From Candidatus Hydrogenedentota bacterium (GTDB taxonomy: Bacteria; Hydrogenedentota; Hydrogenedentia; Hydrogenedentales; JAEUWI01), in assembly GCA_019637335.1 (NCBI GenBank), contig JAHBVV010000001.1:62001-126000 (forward strand): DNA of 64,000 nucleotides, in the 5' to 3' direction. The notes under the pieces were generated by a model, which saw only the letters and a list, made by a program, of their open reading frames with translations, had not been told where the DNA came from and made no database searches. This document shows positions 1 to 9,367 of the stretch, in pieces; positions within the stretch are counted from its first letter, which is position 1, and every line of letters starts with the position of its first letter. The position numbers and the translations under genes are program-made.

Positions 1-319
1 AACCAATGGGAGCGCGGGCAGCTTCGCCGCCGGGGACAGCCGGGACGGCTATCCTACATTTGCGCCTTGCGGCGCTGAACACAGGCGGGACGCCTGTGCC
101 ACTTTCTTTTCCCGGTTGTTTTGGCGGGGCGATCTGCTTCCGTCTGGTCTTGCGCTCCCTCCGCCGCAGACAAGAATGTCCGCGATCCCTTGCCGTGCTT
201 CCTCGTATATCAACGGTCCGTTTGTGCTGTTTCCACACGTTTCTGCTTCAGGCGGCTAAAATCTTCCGCTACTTGCAAATTTCGGGGCGCCGTGCTACCA
301 TTGCGGTAACAAGGAGTGT
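1..319. other. Intergenic region with two GGGAC-centred palindromes
   Basis: I see no convincing gene here; the short open frames lack a good ribosome site and coding character. Two small inverted repeats share the same loop, GGGAC: a 4-bp stem at 38-50 (AGCC/GGCT) and a 7-bp stem at 80-98 (CACAGGC/GCCTGTG). They look like members of a small dispersed palindrome family. The last 80 bases lead into the Cys-rich gene at 320, with AAGGAG at 311-316. Confidence 0.5.
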
Positions 320-709
320 ATGGTGCTTCGCTTTTTCCACATAGGGTTTGCCCTGGCGCTGTCGCTGACGGCGCTGGCGGTGCGCCCGTGCCTGTGCTGC
401 GAAATGCGGGCCGAGGCGGAACAGGCGGAGCCCACGGCGTGCCACGCGTGTCCGGAGGAGACCCCGGCGCGCGCACCGGAAAAGGGCCACGATTGCGACA
501 GCGGAAGCGGTTGTTGCTCGCTCTCCGCCCGCCATGACGCGGTTTCTCCGCCGAATCATGCCCTTACCCACACGCTGACCCTCGAAAAGGTTCCGGCAAT
601 TGCCGCAATCGCCGATGCGCCTGTGCACAGCGCTTCCTTCCCCGTGGGCCTCACCCCCTCCCCCGCATCCCGAACGACTCTTCACCTGAACTGCGTCTAT
701 CGCTGCTGA
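320..709 (+). CDS. Small secreted cysteine-rich protein ahead of the metal efflux operon
   Basis: A 129-residue protein with an N-terminal hydrophobic segment (about residues 4-22) that looks like a signal peptide or lipoprotein leader; Cys residues follow it directly. The mature part holds clustered cysteines (CLCC near 25-28, CHAC near 42-45, CDSGSGCC near 60-67) and several His and Met residues. It ends in a C-terminal Cys. The next gene, 43 bases downstream on the same strand, is a CusB-type metal-efflux adaptor. I therefore infer a periplasmic metal-binding or sensing role, but I do not recognise a named family. AAGGAG sits only 3 bases before the ATG; the in-frame GTG at 323 would be better spaced. 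Confidence 0.6.
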   Translation: MVLRFFHIGFALALSLTALAVRPCLCCEMRAEAEQAEPTACHACPEETPARAPEKGHDCDSGSGCCSLSARHDAVSPPNHALTHTLTLEKVPAIAAIADAPVHSASFPVGLTPSPASRTTLHLNCVYRC

Positions 710-751
710 TCCGATCGCGTTCCCCGTTTCCCTTCCGAAGGGGCGCCCTGT

Positions 752-2950
752 ATGCGCCCAGATCCTGGAACCGAGAGGCTCAACGCGATGCGCGACTTCC
801 TCAAGTCCATCTTAACACGGACATCCTACCTTCTTGTTCTGACGTCCATTCTGGGCGCATTCGCCGCGGGATTCTACCTGCGCGGCGGGTCGGGCGGCGC
901 GGAACACGCCCCCGATGCGGCGTATTCCGGTCCGGATGCGGCTGAACCGGCGGCCAGCGCTCCCACCACCTGGACGTGCTCCATGCACCCGCAGATCCGC
1001 CAGCCCAATCCCGGCAAGTGCCCCATCTGCGCGATGGATCTAATCCCCGCTGGGGATGATGACGGCGGGAACAGCGCGCCGCGCGTGCAGCGATTCAGCG
1101 CGGCGGCGGCGGCGATCATGCGCGTGGCGACTGTGCCGGCGTACCGCGCAACCCCGGAAGGCCAGCGGGTGCTGCTCGGGCGCGTTGAGGCCGACGAAAC
1201 ACGTCTGGCGACCATTGCGGCGTGGGTTCCCGGGCGCATCGAAAAGATGCACGTGGCTTTCACCGGCGAGGTGGTGAGCGCGGGCGAGGCGGTGGTGACG
1301 TTGTACAGCCCGGAACTGCTTTCGGCGCTGGCGGAGCTGCGCCTCGCGGAAGAAGCGCTATCCCGCGCGGAGGCCGGCGGACCGCTCCGGGGCGCCATGG
1401 AGGACAACGCCTCCGCGGCTCGGGCGAAGCTGCGCCGGCTGGGGCTCTCGGACGGGCAGATTGCCCCATTGATCCGGGAGGGCCGGGGCGACCGGATCGT
1501 TATCACCGCGCCCGCGGCCGGCACCGTGGTGGAGCGTCTGGGTCAGGAGGGCATGTACGTCGAAATGGGCGAGGCGATCTACCGGCTGGCGGACCTGTCC
1601 CGCGTGTGGGTGAACCTGGAGGCCTACGAGAGCGATCTCCCGTCGCTGGCCCTCGGATCCGAGGTCGAATTCACGGCGGAGGCGCTTCCCGGCGAGCGCT
1701 TCACCGGGACGGTGGAGTTTATTGACCCGGTTATCGATCCGCAACGCCGGATCGCGCGTGTGCGGCTATCGCTATCGAACCCGAATGGGTTGTTGCGTCC
1801 GGGGATGTTCGTGCGGGCGCAGGTGGGTGTCGGCCCGTCGTCCGCGGGGGAACAGGATGCGCCGGACGATGGGATGCTCATGATCCCGGCGACCGCGCCG
1901 CTGATTACCGGCAAGCGCGCGCTGGTGTACGTGATGGTGGAGGCGGGCGAGCGGCCGGCCTTCGAGAGCCGGGAGGTGGTGCTCGGTTCGCGCGCGGGAG
2001 ACGCCTATCCGGTGTTGAGCGGCCTGAAGGAAGGCGAGCTCGTGGTGACGCATGGCAACTTCCAGATCGACAGCGCGGTGCAGATCCTGGCCAAGCCGAG
2101 CATGATGAATCCGGAAATCCTCGTGGAGCAGTGGGCCGGCCGGACGGTGGCCGCGCCCGAAGTGTTGAAACAGCAGCTTGAGAAGGCCGTTCTCGCCCAT
2201 GCCGCGCTCGCGGACGCCGCCGCGCACCCCGAGATGCCCGGGCACGAGGGCGCGCTGGCCGCGTTTCTCGACGCGCTTTCGGGGGTATCCCACGACGACA
2301 TGCCGGCGGACGCCCACGGATTCTGGAATGAAATGACCATGAAAATGGCCAACGACGCGACGGCGGCGCTGGAGTTGCCGGACGCGGACGCGCGGGCGGA
2401 GGCCCTCGACCTGCTGGCGGAACGCGTGGCAATGATCCAATCGGTGTTTGGACTGGCGGATGGACGCGCGGGCGGCCCGGCGCGCTCCGAAGCGCCGGCG
2501 CTGGCCCCCGTGTTCGAGGCGTACCTGTCGCTCCAGCAATCCCTGGCTGCCGACGACGGCGCGGAAGGCGCGGCGCGGGCGAACGCCCTCCTTGAGGCGG
2601 CGCGGGCGGCTTCGGGCGACGGGCTTCCGGACGCGTGGGAGGGCCACCGGGAAACGCTCGTCGACGCCATCGGCGCGATCGGGTCCGACGCCACCCTGGA
2701 ATCGATCCGGGAAGCCTTTGCCGGAATCTCCAACGCCATGATCGCGATTGCGCACGACGTGGGGCTCCCGCCCGCGGATTCGCTGTATATCGCGCATTGC
2801 CCCATGGCCGAATCGGACGAGGGCGCGGACTGGATCCAGCGCGAGAAGGATATTCTCAATCCCTACTACGGATCGGACATGTTGACCTGCGGTTATGTGA
2901 CCGAAACGCTGGTTGATCCGGCGGCTGGCGGGGAGCACGACCATGAGTGA
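752..2950 (+). CDS. CusB-like RND efflux periplasmic adaptor with metal-binding domain
   Basis: Membrane-fusion subunit of a tripartite heavy-metal (Cu/Ag type) efflux pump, 732 residues. After an N-terminal membrane anchor (about 22-46) comes a heavy-metal-binding domain with the motif WTCSMHP...GKCPICAMDL (about 73-98). The barrel-sandwich and beta-barrel region typical of CusB/CzcB follows (about 125-460). The C-terminal third has DUF3347-like features, including AHCPMA and NPYYG. CusB itself is about 400 residues, so this is a long, three-part version carrying extra metal sites. AAGGGG lies 8 bases before the ATG at 752; ATG 788 is an alternative start. The 3' end overlaps cusA by 8 bases, so translation is probably coupled. 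Confidence 0.9.
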   Translation: MRPDPGTERLNAMRDFLKSILTRTSYLLVLTSILGAFAAGFYLRGGSGGAEHAPDAAYSGPDAAEPAASAPTTWTCSMHPQIRQPNPGKCPICAMDLIPAGDDDGGNSAPRVQRFSAAAAAIMRVATVPAYRATPEGQRVLLGRVEADETRLATIAAWVPGRIEKMHVAFTGEVVSAGEAVVTLYSPELLSALAELRLAEEALSRAEAGGPLRGAMEDNASAARAKLRRLGLSDGQIAPLIREGRGDRIVITAPAAGTVVERLGQEGMYVEMGEAIYRLADLSRVWVNLEAYESDLPSLALGSEVEFTAEALPGERFTGTVEFIDPVIDPQRRIARVRLSLSNPNGLLRPGMFVRAQVGVGPSSAGEQDAPDDGMLMIPATAPLITGKRALVYVMVEAGERPAFESREVVLGSRAGDAYPVLSGLKEGELVVTHGNFQIDSAVQILAKPSMMNPEILVEQWAGRTVAAPEVLKQQLEKAVLAHAALADAAAHPEMPGHEGALAAFLDALSGVSHDDMPADAHGFWNEMTMKMANDATAALELPDADARAEALDLLAERVAMIQSVFGLADGRAGGPARSEAPALAPVFEAYLSLQQSLAADDGAEGAARANALLEAARAASGDGLPDAWEGHRETLVDAIGAIGSDATLESIREAFAGISNAMIAIAHDVGLPPADSLYIAHCPMAESDEGADWIQREKDILNPYYGSDMLTCGYVTETLVDPAAGGEHDHE

Positions 2951-5900
2951 CCCCACGCGCCCCGATACGCCCGCGCCGCGCGAGGCCGAGCCGGAACGCC
3001 GGAACCTGGTGGATCACGTCGCCTGGTTCTGCATCAACAACCGGTTCGTGGTCGCCGTGGTCACGGTGTTCATCTTTTTCTGGGGGCTGGCCGTCGTGCC
3101 CTTTGACTGGCCGCTCGACTGGCTCCCGCGCAACCCGGTTCCGGTGGACGCCATTCCGGATATCGGGGAGAACCAGCAGATCGTATTCACGGAGTGGCCC
3201 GGCCGATCCCCGCAGGACGTGGAGGATCAGGTCAGCTATCCGCTGACCGTGGCGCTGCTGGGCGTGCCGGGCGTGAAAACGGTGCGCAGCTTCTCCATGT
3301 TTGGTTTCTCCAGCATCTACATCATTTTTGACGAAGGCATCGAGTTTTACTGGTCGCGCAGCCGCATACTGGAGAAGCTGAACAGCCTGGCGTCCGGCAC
3401 GCTGCCGGAGGGGGTGCAACCCGCGCTGGGTCCGGACGCCACCGGGCTGGGCCAGATCTTCTGGTACACGCTGGAGGGCCGGGATCCCGAGGGAAACCCG
3501 GCGGGCGGCTGGAACCAGCAGGAGCTGCGGTCCGTTCAGGACTGGATCGTGCGCTACGCGCTGCTTGCGGCGGAGGGCGTGAGCGAGGCGGCGTCCATCG
3601 GGGGCTACGTCCAGGAGTACCAGATCGACGTGGACCCCGACGCGATGCGCGCGCACGGGGTCATGCTGGAAGACATCTTCATGGCGGTGCAGCGCTCCAA
3701 TATCGATGTGGGCGCGCGCGAGCTCGAAGTCAACCAGGTGGAATACCTGATCCGGGGCCGGGGCTTCCTGGAATCCGTGTCGGATATCGAGGAGACGGTG
3801 GTCAGGCAGACCGGAAACGTGCCGCTGCGGGTGCGGGACGTGGCGCATGTCAGCACGGGGCCCGCGATGCGGCGCGGCGCGCTCGACAAGGATGGCGCGG
3901 AGGCCGTGGGGGGCGTGGTGGTGGCGCGGTACGGGGCCAACCCGCTTCAGGTCATCAAGAACGTGAAGGCGAAAATCGACGAAATCGCCGGGGGGCTGCC
4001 CGAGAAGCCGCTGATCGATTTCTCGACGGCGCCGCGGGAGACGGTGGCGGCCTTCGCGGCGTCGGAGGGCTTTGCGGGGTTCGACGGCGCGCTGGTGAAC
4101 GACGAGGCGTGGCTCGATTGGATGCGCGCTACGGGCCGCGGCGCCTGGCCGGCGTGGCTGACGCTGAGCAAGGTGACGGTTGTCCCCTTCTACGATCGCA
4201 CGGGCCTGATCTACGAGACGCTGGGCACGCTCAACAGCGCGCTGGTGCTGCAAATCCTGGTGACGATCATCGTGGTGATCGTGATGGTCAGGCATTTGCG
4301 CAGTTCGTTGCTCATTGCGTCCGTCCTGCCCCTGGCCGTGTTGCTCACCTTCATGGCGATGAAGCAGTTCGGGGTGGATGCGAATATTGTCGCGCTGTCC
4401 GGGATCGCGATTGCCATCGGGACGATGGTGGACATGGGCGTCATCCTCTGCGAGAACATGCTCAAGCACCTGGAGGGCGCGAAACCCGGCGAGAACCGCC
4501 TCCACATCATCTACCGCGCCACCAGCGAGGTGGGCAGCGCGGTGGTGACCGCGGTATCCACCACGGTGGTGAGCTTTCTGCCGGTCTTCACGATGATCGG
4601 CGCGGAGGGCAAACTGTTTCAGCCGCTGGCGTTCACCAAGACCTTCGCGCTCGCGGCGTCGGTACTGGTCGCGTTGACGATCATTCCCACGCTGGGCTAC
4701 GTGATCATCGGCAAGCGGATTGGCGTCCGGTCGCTGCGCTTGGCTGCCGATGTGCTGATCGTGATCGCCGGCGCGATTACCTGGATGGCCGGCGTGCCCT
4801 GGGCGGGGCCGGTCGCCGTGGCGCTGGGGCTACTCCTGCTTGCGGGCGAGTTCGCGCCGCCGCTGGCGTACCGCGCCGGTTCGTGGTGCGTGAACCTGCT
4901 GGCCGCCTTCGCGGTCGGCTGGTTGCTCACCGCCGCGTGGATGCCGTTGGGCGCGGACCACACGCTGCTGGAGAACGGCCTGTTCGTGCTTGGCGCCGTG
5001 GGCGGCCTGCTGGTCACCGTGCTGATCTTCCAGCGGATCTATGTTCCGCTGCTGCGCTTCTTCCTGGCCCACAAAATTACCTATCTCGTCCTGCCCGCGA
5101 CGATCATTCTGCTTGGGCTCAGCGCGTGGCTGGGCGCGGGGCGCACGCTCGCCTTCCTGCCGGAGTCCTGGAAGCAGGGGCCGGTCTACGAGAAGGTCTA
5201 CCACGCGTTTCCCGGGCTTGGGAAGGAGTTCATGCCGAGCCTGGATGAGGGTTCCTTCCTCTACATGCCGACCACCATGCCGCACGCGGGCATTTCGGCG
5301 GCGCTGGACATGATTTCGTACCAGGACCAGGCGATCGCCGCCATCCCGGAAGTGGAGAACGTGGTGGGGAAGATCGGGCGCGTGGAAAGCGCGCTGGACC
5401 CCGCGCCGATCGGCATGGTGGAGACGGTGATTAACTACAAGCCGGAGTACGCGCTCGACAGGAACGGATCCCGCGTACGCTACCGTTACGACGCCGAGAC
5501 GGAGGCCTTCGAGCGGGATGAGCACGGGGCCCTTATCGAGGATCCGCGCGGCCGTCCGTACCGGCAGTGGCGCGCCCACATTAAGTCGCCCGACGACATC
5601 TGGAAGGAGATCGTGGACGCCGCGCAGTATCCCGGCGCCACGAGCGCGCCCATGCTCCAGCCGATCGCGGCGCGGCTGGTGATGTTGCAGAGCGGCATGC
5701 GCGCGCCCATGGGCGTGAAAGTGAAGGGGCCCGACCTGGAGACGATCGAGCGGGTCGGCCTGGAGATCGAGGCGCTGCTCAAGGAGGTTCCGGGCGTCGC
5801 GCCGGCCACGGTCATCGCGGATCGCATCGTGGGCAAGCCCTACCTGGAAATCGATGTGGACCGCGAGGCCACCGCGCGCTACGGGTTGGATGTGCGCGGC

Positions 5901-6917
5901 GTGCAGGACATGATCGAGATGGCCATTGGCGGCGAGCGGCTGACGACGACGGTGGAAGGCCGCGAGCGCTATCCGGTGCGCGTGCGCTACCAGCGCGAAC
6001 TGCGCGATTCCATCGAGGCCATCGACGTGCTGCCGGTATCGCTGCCAAATGGCGAGCATATTCCGCTGTCGCAGGTCGCCAGCATCCGCTACGTGCGCGG
6101 GCCGGAAACCATCAAGAGCGAGGATACCTTCCTGCTGGGCTATGTGTTGCTCGACAAGGAGCCGGGATACGCCGAGGTGGATGTGGTCGAGAACGCGCAG
6201 GCGTTGCTGCGCGAGCGCCTGGCGTCCGGCGCGTGGCGGTTGCCGCCGGGCGTGAGCTATACCTTCGCGGGGTCCTACGAAAACCAGCTCCGCGCCCAGA
6301 AGACGCTGTCCTTCGTGCTGCCGCTGTCCCTGTTTGTGATCTTTCTGATCCTGTATCTCCAGTTTCGCGACACCGTGGTGACGGGACTCATATTCAGCGG
6401 GATCGCGGTCTGCTGGGCGGGCGGATTCATCCTGATGTGGCTCTACGGCCAGCCGTGGTTCCTCGATTTCGAGGTGGCCGGGGTGCACATGCGCACGCTG
6501 TTTCAGATCAATCCCGTCAACCTCAGCGTGGCGGTTTGGGTCGGCTTCCTGGCGCTGTTTGGCATCGCCACGGACGACGGCGTCATGATCGCCACCTACG
6601 TCAAGCAGCACCTGGCGGAGGCCGCCCCGAAAAGCGTTGCGGAAATCCGCGAAGCGGTTGTGCGGGCCGGCGAGCGCCGCATCCGGGCGTGCCTGATGAC
6701 CACCGCGACCACCGTGCTGGCGCTGCTTCCCGTGCTGACGTCAACCGGCCGTGGCTCGGACATCATGGTGCCCATGGCCATTCCCTCCTTCGGCGGAATG
6801 GCGCTGGAACTATTCACCCTCTTCCTCGTGCCCGTGTTGTATTGCTGGGTCGAGGAAGCGCGGTTTCACGGGCGGCGCGCGGCGGCGCGCCTGGCCGGGA
6901 AAGGAGACGAGCCATGA
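2943..6917 (+). CDS. CusA/CzcA-family heavy-metal efflux RND transporter, long form
   Basis: Proton-driven inner-membrane pump of the HME-RND family, 1324 residues against about 1050 for CusA. It shows the proline-rich start and the IPDIGENQQI motif near residue 75. The TM4 segment AIGTMVDMGVILCEN carries the conserved Asp (about 496). A Met-rich stretch MLQSGMRAPMG (about 915) resembles the Met relay zone of CusA, and GSYENQLRAQKTL precedes the second membrane block. Extra hydrophobic helices sit in the middle (about 595-740) and account for much of the added length. I start at ATG 2943 because GGGGAG precedes it and ATGAGTGA overlaps the cusB stop; ATG 2913 lies well inside cusB. The stop overlaps the next start (ATGA). 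Confidence 0.93.
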   Translation: MSDPTRPDTPAPREAEPERRNLVDHVAWFCINNRFVVAVVTVFIFFWGLAVVPFDWPLDWLPRNPVPVDAIPDIGENQQIVFTEWPGRSPQDVEDQVSYPLTVALLGVPGVKTVRSFSMFGFSSIYIIFDEGIEFYWSRSRILEKLNSLASGTLPEGVQPALGPDATGLGQIFWYTLEGRDPEGNPAGGWNQQELRSVQDWIVRYALLAAEGVSEAASIGGYVQEYQIDVDPDAMRAHGVMLEDIFMAVQRSNIDVGARELEVNQVEYLIRGRGFLESVSDIEETVVRQTGNVPLRVRDVAHVSTGPAMRRGALDKDGAEAVGGVVVARYGANPLQVIKNVKAKIDEIAGGLPEKPLIDFSTAPRETVAAFAASEGFAGFDGALVNDEAWLDWMRATGRGAWPAWLTLSKVTVVPFYDRTGLIYETLGTLNSALVLQILVTIIVVIVMVRHLRSSLLIASVLPLAVLLTFMAMKQFGVDANIVALSGIAIAIGTMVDMGVILCENMLKHLEGAKPGENRLHIIYRATSEVGSAVVTAVSTTVVSFLPVFTMIGAEGKLFQPLAFTKTFALAASVLVALTIIPTLGYVIIGKRIGVRSLRLAADVLIVIAGAITWMAGVPWAGPVAVALGLLLLAGEFAPPLAYRAGSWCVNLLAAFAVGWLLTAAWMPLGADHTLLENGLFVLGAVGGLLVTVLIFQRIYVPLLRFFLAHKITYLVLPATIILLGLSAWLGAGRTLAFLPESWKQGPVYEKVYHAFPGLGKEFMPSLDEGSFLYMPTTMPHAGISAALDMISYQDQAIAAIPEVENVVGKIGRVESALDPAPIGMVETVINYKPEYALDRNGSRVRYRYDAETEAFERDEHGALIEDPRGRPYRQWRAHIKSPDDIWKEIVDAAQYPGATSAPMLQPIAARLVMLQSGMRAPMGVKVKGPDLETIERVGLEIEALLKEVPGVAPATVIADRIVGKPYLEIDVDREATARYGLDVRGVQDMIEMAIGGERLTTTVEGRERYPVRVRYQRELRDSIEAIDVLPVSLPNGEHIPLSQVASIRYVRGPETIKSEDTFLLGYVLLDKEPGYAEVDVVENAQALLRERLASGAWRLPPGVSYTFAGSYENQLRAQKTLSFVLPLSLFVIFLILYLQFRDTVVTGLIFSGIAVCWAGGFILMWLYGQPWFLDFEVAGVHMRTLFQINPVNLSVAVWVGFLALFGIATDDGVMIATYVKQHLAEAAPKSVAEIREAVVRAGERRIRACLMTTATTVLALLPVLTSTGRGSDIMVPMAIPSFGGMALELFTLFLVPVLYCWVEEARFHGRRAAARLAGKGDEP

Positions 6918-8326
6918 ACTTCGCCGTCTTAATGTTGGCGGCCATCGCGGGGTTGTCCGCGACGGCGGCCCCGGAAATGGCGGCGCCCGAAGCGGCCCCG
7001 CCCCTCGACCGCGCGCACCGCGCCGACAACACCGAACTCGCCGGCTATATCGAGGAGGCGGTGGCGCGGAACCCGGAATTGCAGGCGCTGCACGCGCGCT
7101 GGCTTGCGGCGCTGCAACGCGTCCCGCAGGCGCGCAGCCTGGACGATCCCATGTTCCGCTTCAGCTACTTTGTGAAGAGCCCGGGCAAGGACTTTCAGCT
7201 GGTTCTCGGACAGACCTTTCCCTGGTTTGGCACGCTGCGCGCCCGGGCGGATGAAGCGGCGCACGAGGCGGAGGCGGCCTTTGCGCGCATGCTGGTTGCG
7301 CGCAACCGGATTGTGCTGGACACGAAGCTCGCCTACTACGAGCTCGCGGCGCTGGACGCGACCGAGTCCATCCTGGAGGCGGAGAGCGCGTTGCGCGGCG
7401 AACTGGAGAAACTGGCGCGCGAACGCTACGCGCTGGGCATGGAGATGCAGGACGACGTCCTCCGCCTGGAGAACGAGCGCGAGAGCCAGTACGATCAGTT
7501 ACTTTCGCTACGGGAGCGGCGCCCATCGGTGGCCGCGGCGCTCAACGAGGCGGCGGGCCGTGATCTGCTGGCCGAGGTGGCGCCGCCATCCGAAATCGAG
7601 GCGCCGCCCGCGCCGCCGGAAGCGCCGGATATCGCCGCGCTGATCCAGCGGATGCACCCGGAACTGCGCGAACTCGAAGCCCTGGCCGACGCCGCGGCGG
7701 CCGGTGTAGTCGTGGCGCGGAAAATGGGATATCCCGAGATCGCGCTGGAGACCATGTACGAGTTCGGCAGGAACCCGGGCAGCGCGGGCATGGATCCGCT
7801 CGCCCCGGGCCGGATCGGGACCTACCGCCGCCTGGCGGAGACCGCGCTGGGCCGGACGCCCTTTAATCCGGCCGACACCGCGATGGATCTCTATGATCTC
7901 GGCTATCGCGAATCGATGAAGGCCGAGGACGAGTGGTCGATCACCCTGGGCCTGAGCCTGCCCATCTGGCGCAAGAAGGTGCGCGCCGGCGTGGCGGAGG
8001 CGGAGCAGGAGGTGCGCGCCATTGAGTTCGAACAGGCGGCAGTACGGCGGCGGCTGGAGCGCGAAGTGCACGGCGCGCTCTTCCGTATGCGCGACGCGGA
8101 GCGGCAGTACCGGCTAGTGCGGGAGCGCCTGCACCCCACGGCCGCGCGGACCACGGCCATCGTGCGCGAGCGCTACGCCTCGGGAGACCTGGACACCGTG
8201 CTCGCCGAAGTGCTGATGGCCACCGGCGACGAGTTTGCTATAGACAGGATGGGCGTCGAATTGCTGCGCGCGTGGCGATCCGCGTCGGCGGAAGTCGAGT
8301 TCCTGCTCGGCGGTCCCTGGGAGTAG
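6914..8326 (+). CDS. TolC/CusC-like outer-membrane efflux protein
   Basis: Outer-membrane channel partner of the efflux pump, 470 residues, with a signal peptide (about 1-22). The body consists of long amphipathic, Ala/Glu/Arg-rich helices in two related halves, typical of the OEP family. Conserved-looking segments include GQTFPWFGTLRARADEA near 100 and LGLSLPIWRKKVRAGVAEAE near 345. The ATG overlaps the cusA stop, and GGAG lies 8 bases upstream. It closes the three-gene adaptor-pump-channel operon; no cusF-like chaperone or two-component regulator follows in the window. Confidence 0.9.
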   Translation: MNFAVLMLAAIAGLSATAAPEMAAPEAAPPLDRAHRADNTELAGYIEEAVARNPELQALHARWLAALQRVPQARSLDDPMFRFSYFVKSPGKDFQLVLGQTFPWFGTLRARADEAAHEAEAAFARMLVARNRIVLDTKLAYYELAALDATESILEAESALRGELEKLARERYALGMEMQDDVLRLENERESQYDQLLSLRERRPSVAAALNEAAGRDLLAEVAPPSEIEAPPAPPEAPDIAALIQRMHPELRELEALADAAAAGVVVARKMGYPEIALETMYEFGRNPGSAGMDPLAPGRIGTYRRLAETALGRTPFNPADTAMDLYDLGYRESMKAEDEWSITLGLSLPIWRKKVRAGVAEAEQEVRAIEFEQAAVRRRLEREVHGALFRMRDAERQYRLVRERLHPTAARTTAIVRERYASGDLDTVLAEVLMATGDEFAIDRMGVELLRAWRSASAEVEFLLGGPWE

Positions 8327-8415
8327 ACGGCGGATGCGCGGAAGAAGCAAGACGGTGGCTGCAACCAACAGTAGTGAACCGCGAATGGACGCGAATGAAC
8401 GCGAATAGTAATTGT

Positions 8416-8848
8416 GGTAACACTTTAGCCGTTTGAAGTAGGGCGTTCGCCGATTCGAGATTCCTTACCTACACTGGATGTATTCGTCATTCCCGCGAAG
8501 GCGGGAATCCAGAGGGTTTGCGAGGTTAACGTTGCATGGTCTCTGGATCCCCACTTTCGTGGGGATGACGGTTTAACTGGTGCGGACGCCTCAAGAGCTA
8601 CACGTTAGTGCGGAGGTCCTACAGCGTCATTCCCGCGAAAGCGGGAATCCAGTGGAGTTCGGAGGTTTGTGCGATCGCGTTGCTGGATCCCCGCGTTCGC
8701 GGGGATGACGGATCTGGTCGTTCCTTCCATAGTGTAGAGTGAGTTAAGTATATCGACAGGCCATCATACACGAATGACGAATACATCCCGTGTAAATGGG
8801 GCGTCTCGTATCGGCGAACGCCCTACTTCAGACGGCTAAAGAATTACC
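8416..8848. mobile_element. MITE-like element A with 77-bp inverted terminal repeats
   Basis: Bases 8416-8492 and the reverse complement of 8772-8848 align over 77 bases without gaps; the best part is the outer 45 bases (TTTAGCCG...GAAGTAGGGCGTTCG). There is no coding capacity inside. The interior contains two paired palindrome units of the GTCATTCCCGCG/GGGGATGACGG type, and bases 8561-8760 resemble the 202-bp element at 45361. GCGAATAG occurs just left (8401-8408) and directly right (8849-8856). The left copy is the third unit of a 10-bp tandem (8381, 8391, 8401), so it may not be a true target duplication. Confidence 0.75.
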
Positions 8849-9019
8849 GCGAATAGAACAGACGCCCGCAAAGATTCGCGGCGGTACAGCCACGTCGTGG
8901 CGGTATATTGCAGCGTTGCGTGGTCGCGCGCGCTTTCCTCCCCGCGGGGTGGGTTCCCCGGAATAGCCGCCCCGGGGGCCGTGCGGGATTCCGCCCAGAC
9001 GCAATGAGGTCCGATCCCC

Positions 9020-9247
9020 CAGGGCAATCGCATTTAGACTCGCTTTCGGTATATGGGCGTAAACTTGAGTCGATTTGGAACCTTGAATCAACGATCGTGA
9101 GCGTTTTGGAGCGCCGGCATCTGTGCCGGCAAGGTCCGGGATTCGCCGCAGGCGAAATGCCAGCGCTCCAATATGCGCCCTTTTTAACATTGAAGGTGGT
9201 TCATGTGGCGCTCGGCTCGAGTTGGAAGATTAAATGCAATTGCCCTG
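9020..9247. mobile_element. MITE-like element B, copy 1, with perfect 10-bp target duplication
   Basis: A 228-bp non-coding element ending in inverted repeats: CAGGGCAATCGCATTTA on the left and the complement of CAGGGCAATTGCATTTA on the right. It is flanked by the identical 10-mer TCCGATCCCC at 9010-9019 and 9248-9257. A near full-length relative lies at 56092-56319 and a truncated one at 49553-49713. Internal palindromes (GCCGGCATCTGTGCCGGC; TTCGCCGCAGGCGAA) could fold. It sits about 120 bp upstream of proS and may affect proS transcription. Confidence 0.85.
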
Positions 9248-9367
9248 TCCGATCCCCGTCTGGCGGCGTTTTGGCGGCTTGTGGTATGATTGCGGGCTGG
9301 CGCGCGGCGTATGGGCCCCGCCCCTCCTTTTCCACACACGAACCAGAAACGCTACAGGAACGCACCC

